From CAWCUK01 sp963798775 (lineage in GTDB: Bacteria > Bacteroidota > Ignavibacteria > Ignavibacteriales > Ignavibacteriaceae): a stretch of 64,000 nt of DNA. Made by a program: the position numbers and the translations under genes. Numbering within the stretch: position 1 is the stretch's first letter; the number at the start of each line of letters is the position of its first letter. Positions 63,801 through 64,000 of this stretch are shown here, piece after piece. The stretch is from contig CAWCUK010000001.1 of assembly GCA_963798775.1 (NCBI GenBank), forward strand, positions 620,001 to 684,000, given 5' to 3'. The notes beneath the pieces are model-generated. The model was given only the letters and a program-made list of their open reading frames with translations, had not been told where the DNA came from and did not search any database.

Positions 63801-64000
63801 TTATTTGAGTAAAGTCATCTTCATTGATTTGGTAAAGTTACCATATTTTAAAGTATAGATGTACTGTCCGCTGGCCACATTTTTACCAAAATTATTGGTA
63901 CCATCCCAAGTTACTGAATAAGAACCTTTAGAATAATTCTGATTCGCTATTATAGTTTTCACTTCTTTTCCAAGCATATCATATACTTTCAATGAAATAT
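63801..64000 (-). CDS. C-terminal sorting domain of a T9SS-secreted protein (partial)
   Basis: The last 66 codons of a larger minus-strand gene whose 5' part is beyond the window. The sequence is a T9SS type A sorting domain: ISLKVYDMLGKEVKTII, a WDG turn, NVASGQYIYTLKYG, and the basic end KSMKMTLLK. It belongs to the same family of tails as the S8 protease at 16 kb and differs from the tail of the 1182-residue protein. Nothing can be said about its enzymatic part. Confidence 0.88.
   Translation of the reverse strand, partial: ISLKVYDMLGKEVKTIIANQNYSKGSYSVTWDGTNNFGKNVASGQYIYTLKYGNFTKSMKMTLLK

Noticed and set aside
1..64000. tRNA, rRNA, insertion sequences or prophage
   Set aside because: I looked through the intergenic gaps and found no cloverleaf-like sequence, transposase, integrase or att-like direct repeats.

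Overview
The window reads as a chromosome segment from a low-GC member of the Bacteroidota/Ignavibacteria group. Several things point there. There are three type IX secretion (T9SS) cargo tails (S8 protease, a 1182-residue secreted protein, and a gene cut by the right edge). There is a PorV/PorQ-like outer-membrane protein beside a TonB-dependent receptor. The dicluster ferredoxins look like those of green sulfur bacteria. Several genes are preceded by TAnnTTTG boxes, the -7 element of Bacteroidota promoters. I see no prophage, insertion sequence, CRISPR array, tRNA or rRNA. Gene content is mostly housekeeping.

Layout. 1-1.7 kb: an Rrf2 regulator between two paralogous ferredoxins. 1.8-6.6 kb (minus): TPM/LemA pair, then two membrane proteins with a PGxGxxY motif, an exported YidD-like protein and an acyl-CoA dehydrogenase. 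6.8-8.5 kb (plus): a badly disrupted rlmN and a SpoU-type RNA methyltransferase. 8.5-21 kb (minus): AlbA-type regulator, mtgA, a TPR lipoprotein, glnB, secA, S8 protease, lepB, lepA. 20.9-24.8 kb (minus): folB-folK-dNK-small membrane protein-GT9-Ppx/GppA. 25-32.9 kb: pgeF (minus), then M1 peptidase, a 21-bp tandem repeat, surE, PhzF, a large membrane protein and ComF (plus). 32.9-36.5 kb (minus): panD, a small secreted protein, LytR_C protein, rsfS, argS. 36.6-44.3 kb (plus): the complete tryptophan operon trpL-E-G-D-C-F-(DAHP synthase)-B-A, preceded by a leader peptide with four consecutive Trp codons and an attenuator terminator. 44.3-56 kb: RidA, MazG, PhoH, a coiled-coil lipoprotein/LysM pair, RadC, a TPR plus periplasmic-binding fusion, guaA, gcvH, accC, accB, efp. 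56-64 kb (minus): PorV-like protein, giant T9SS cargo and TonB receptor, then the C-terminus of another T9SS cargo.

Two things stand out. First, the trp leader is a convincing ribosome-mediated attenuator: promoter, 30-codon leader peptide with a WWWW run, and a 13-bp terminator hairpin directly before trpE. Second, many conserved genes are broken by single-base indels (acyl-CoA dehydrogenase, rlmN, TPR lipoprotein, secA, Ppx, surE, argS, rsfS, LytR_C, trpG, trpC, DAHP synthase). Because secA, argS and trp genes are among them, and long stretches in between are clean, I read most as uncorrected sequence or assembly errors that cluster in patches. I therefore give those genes as single reconstructed loci. 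Gene functions come from recognising motifs and families by eye; no database search was run.
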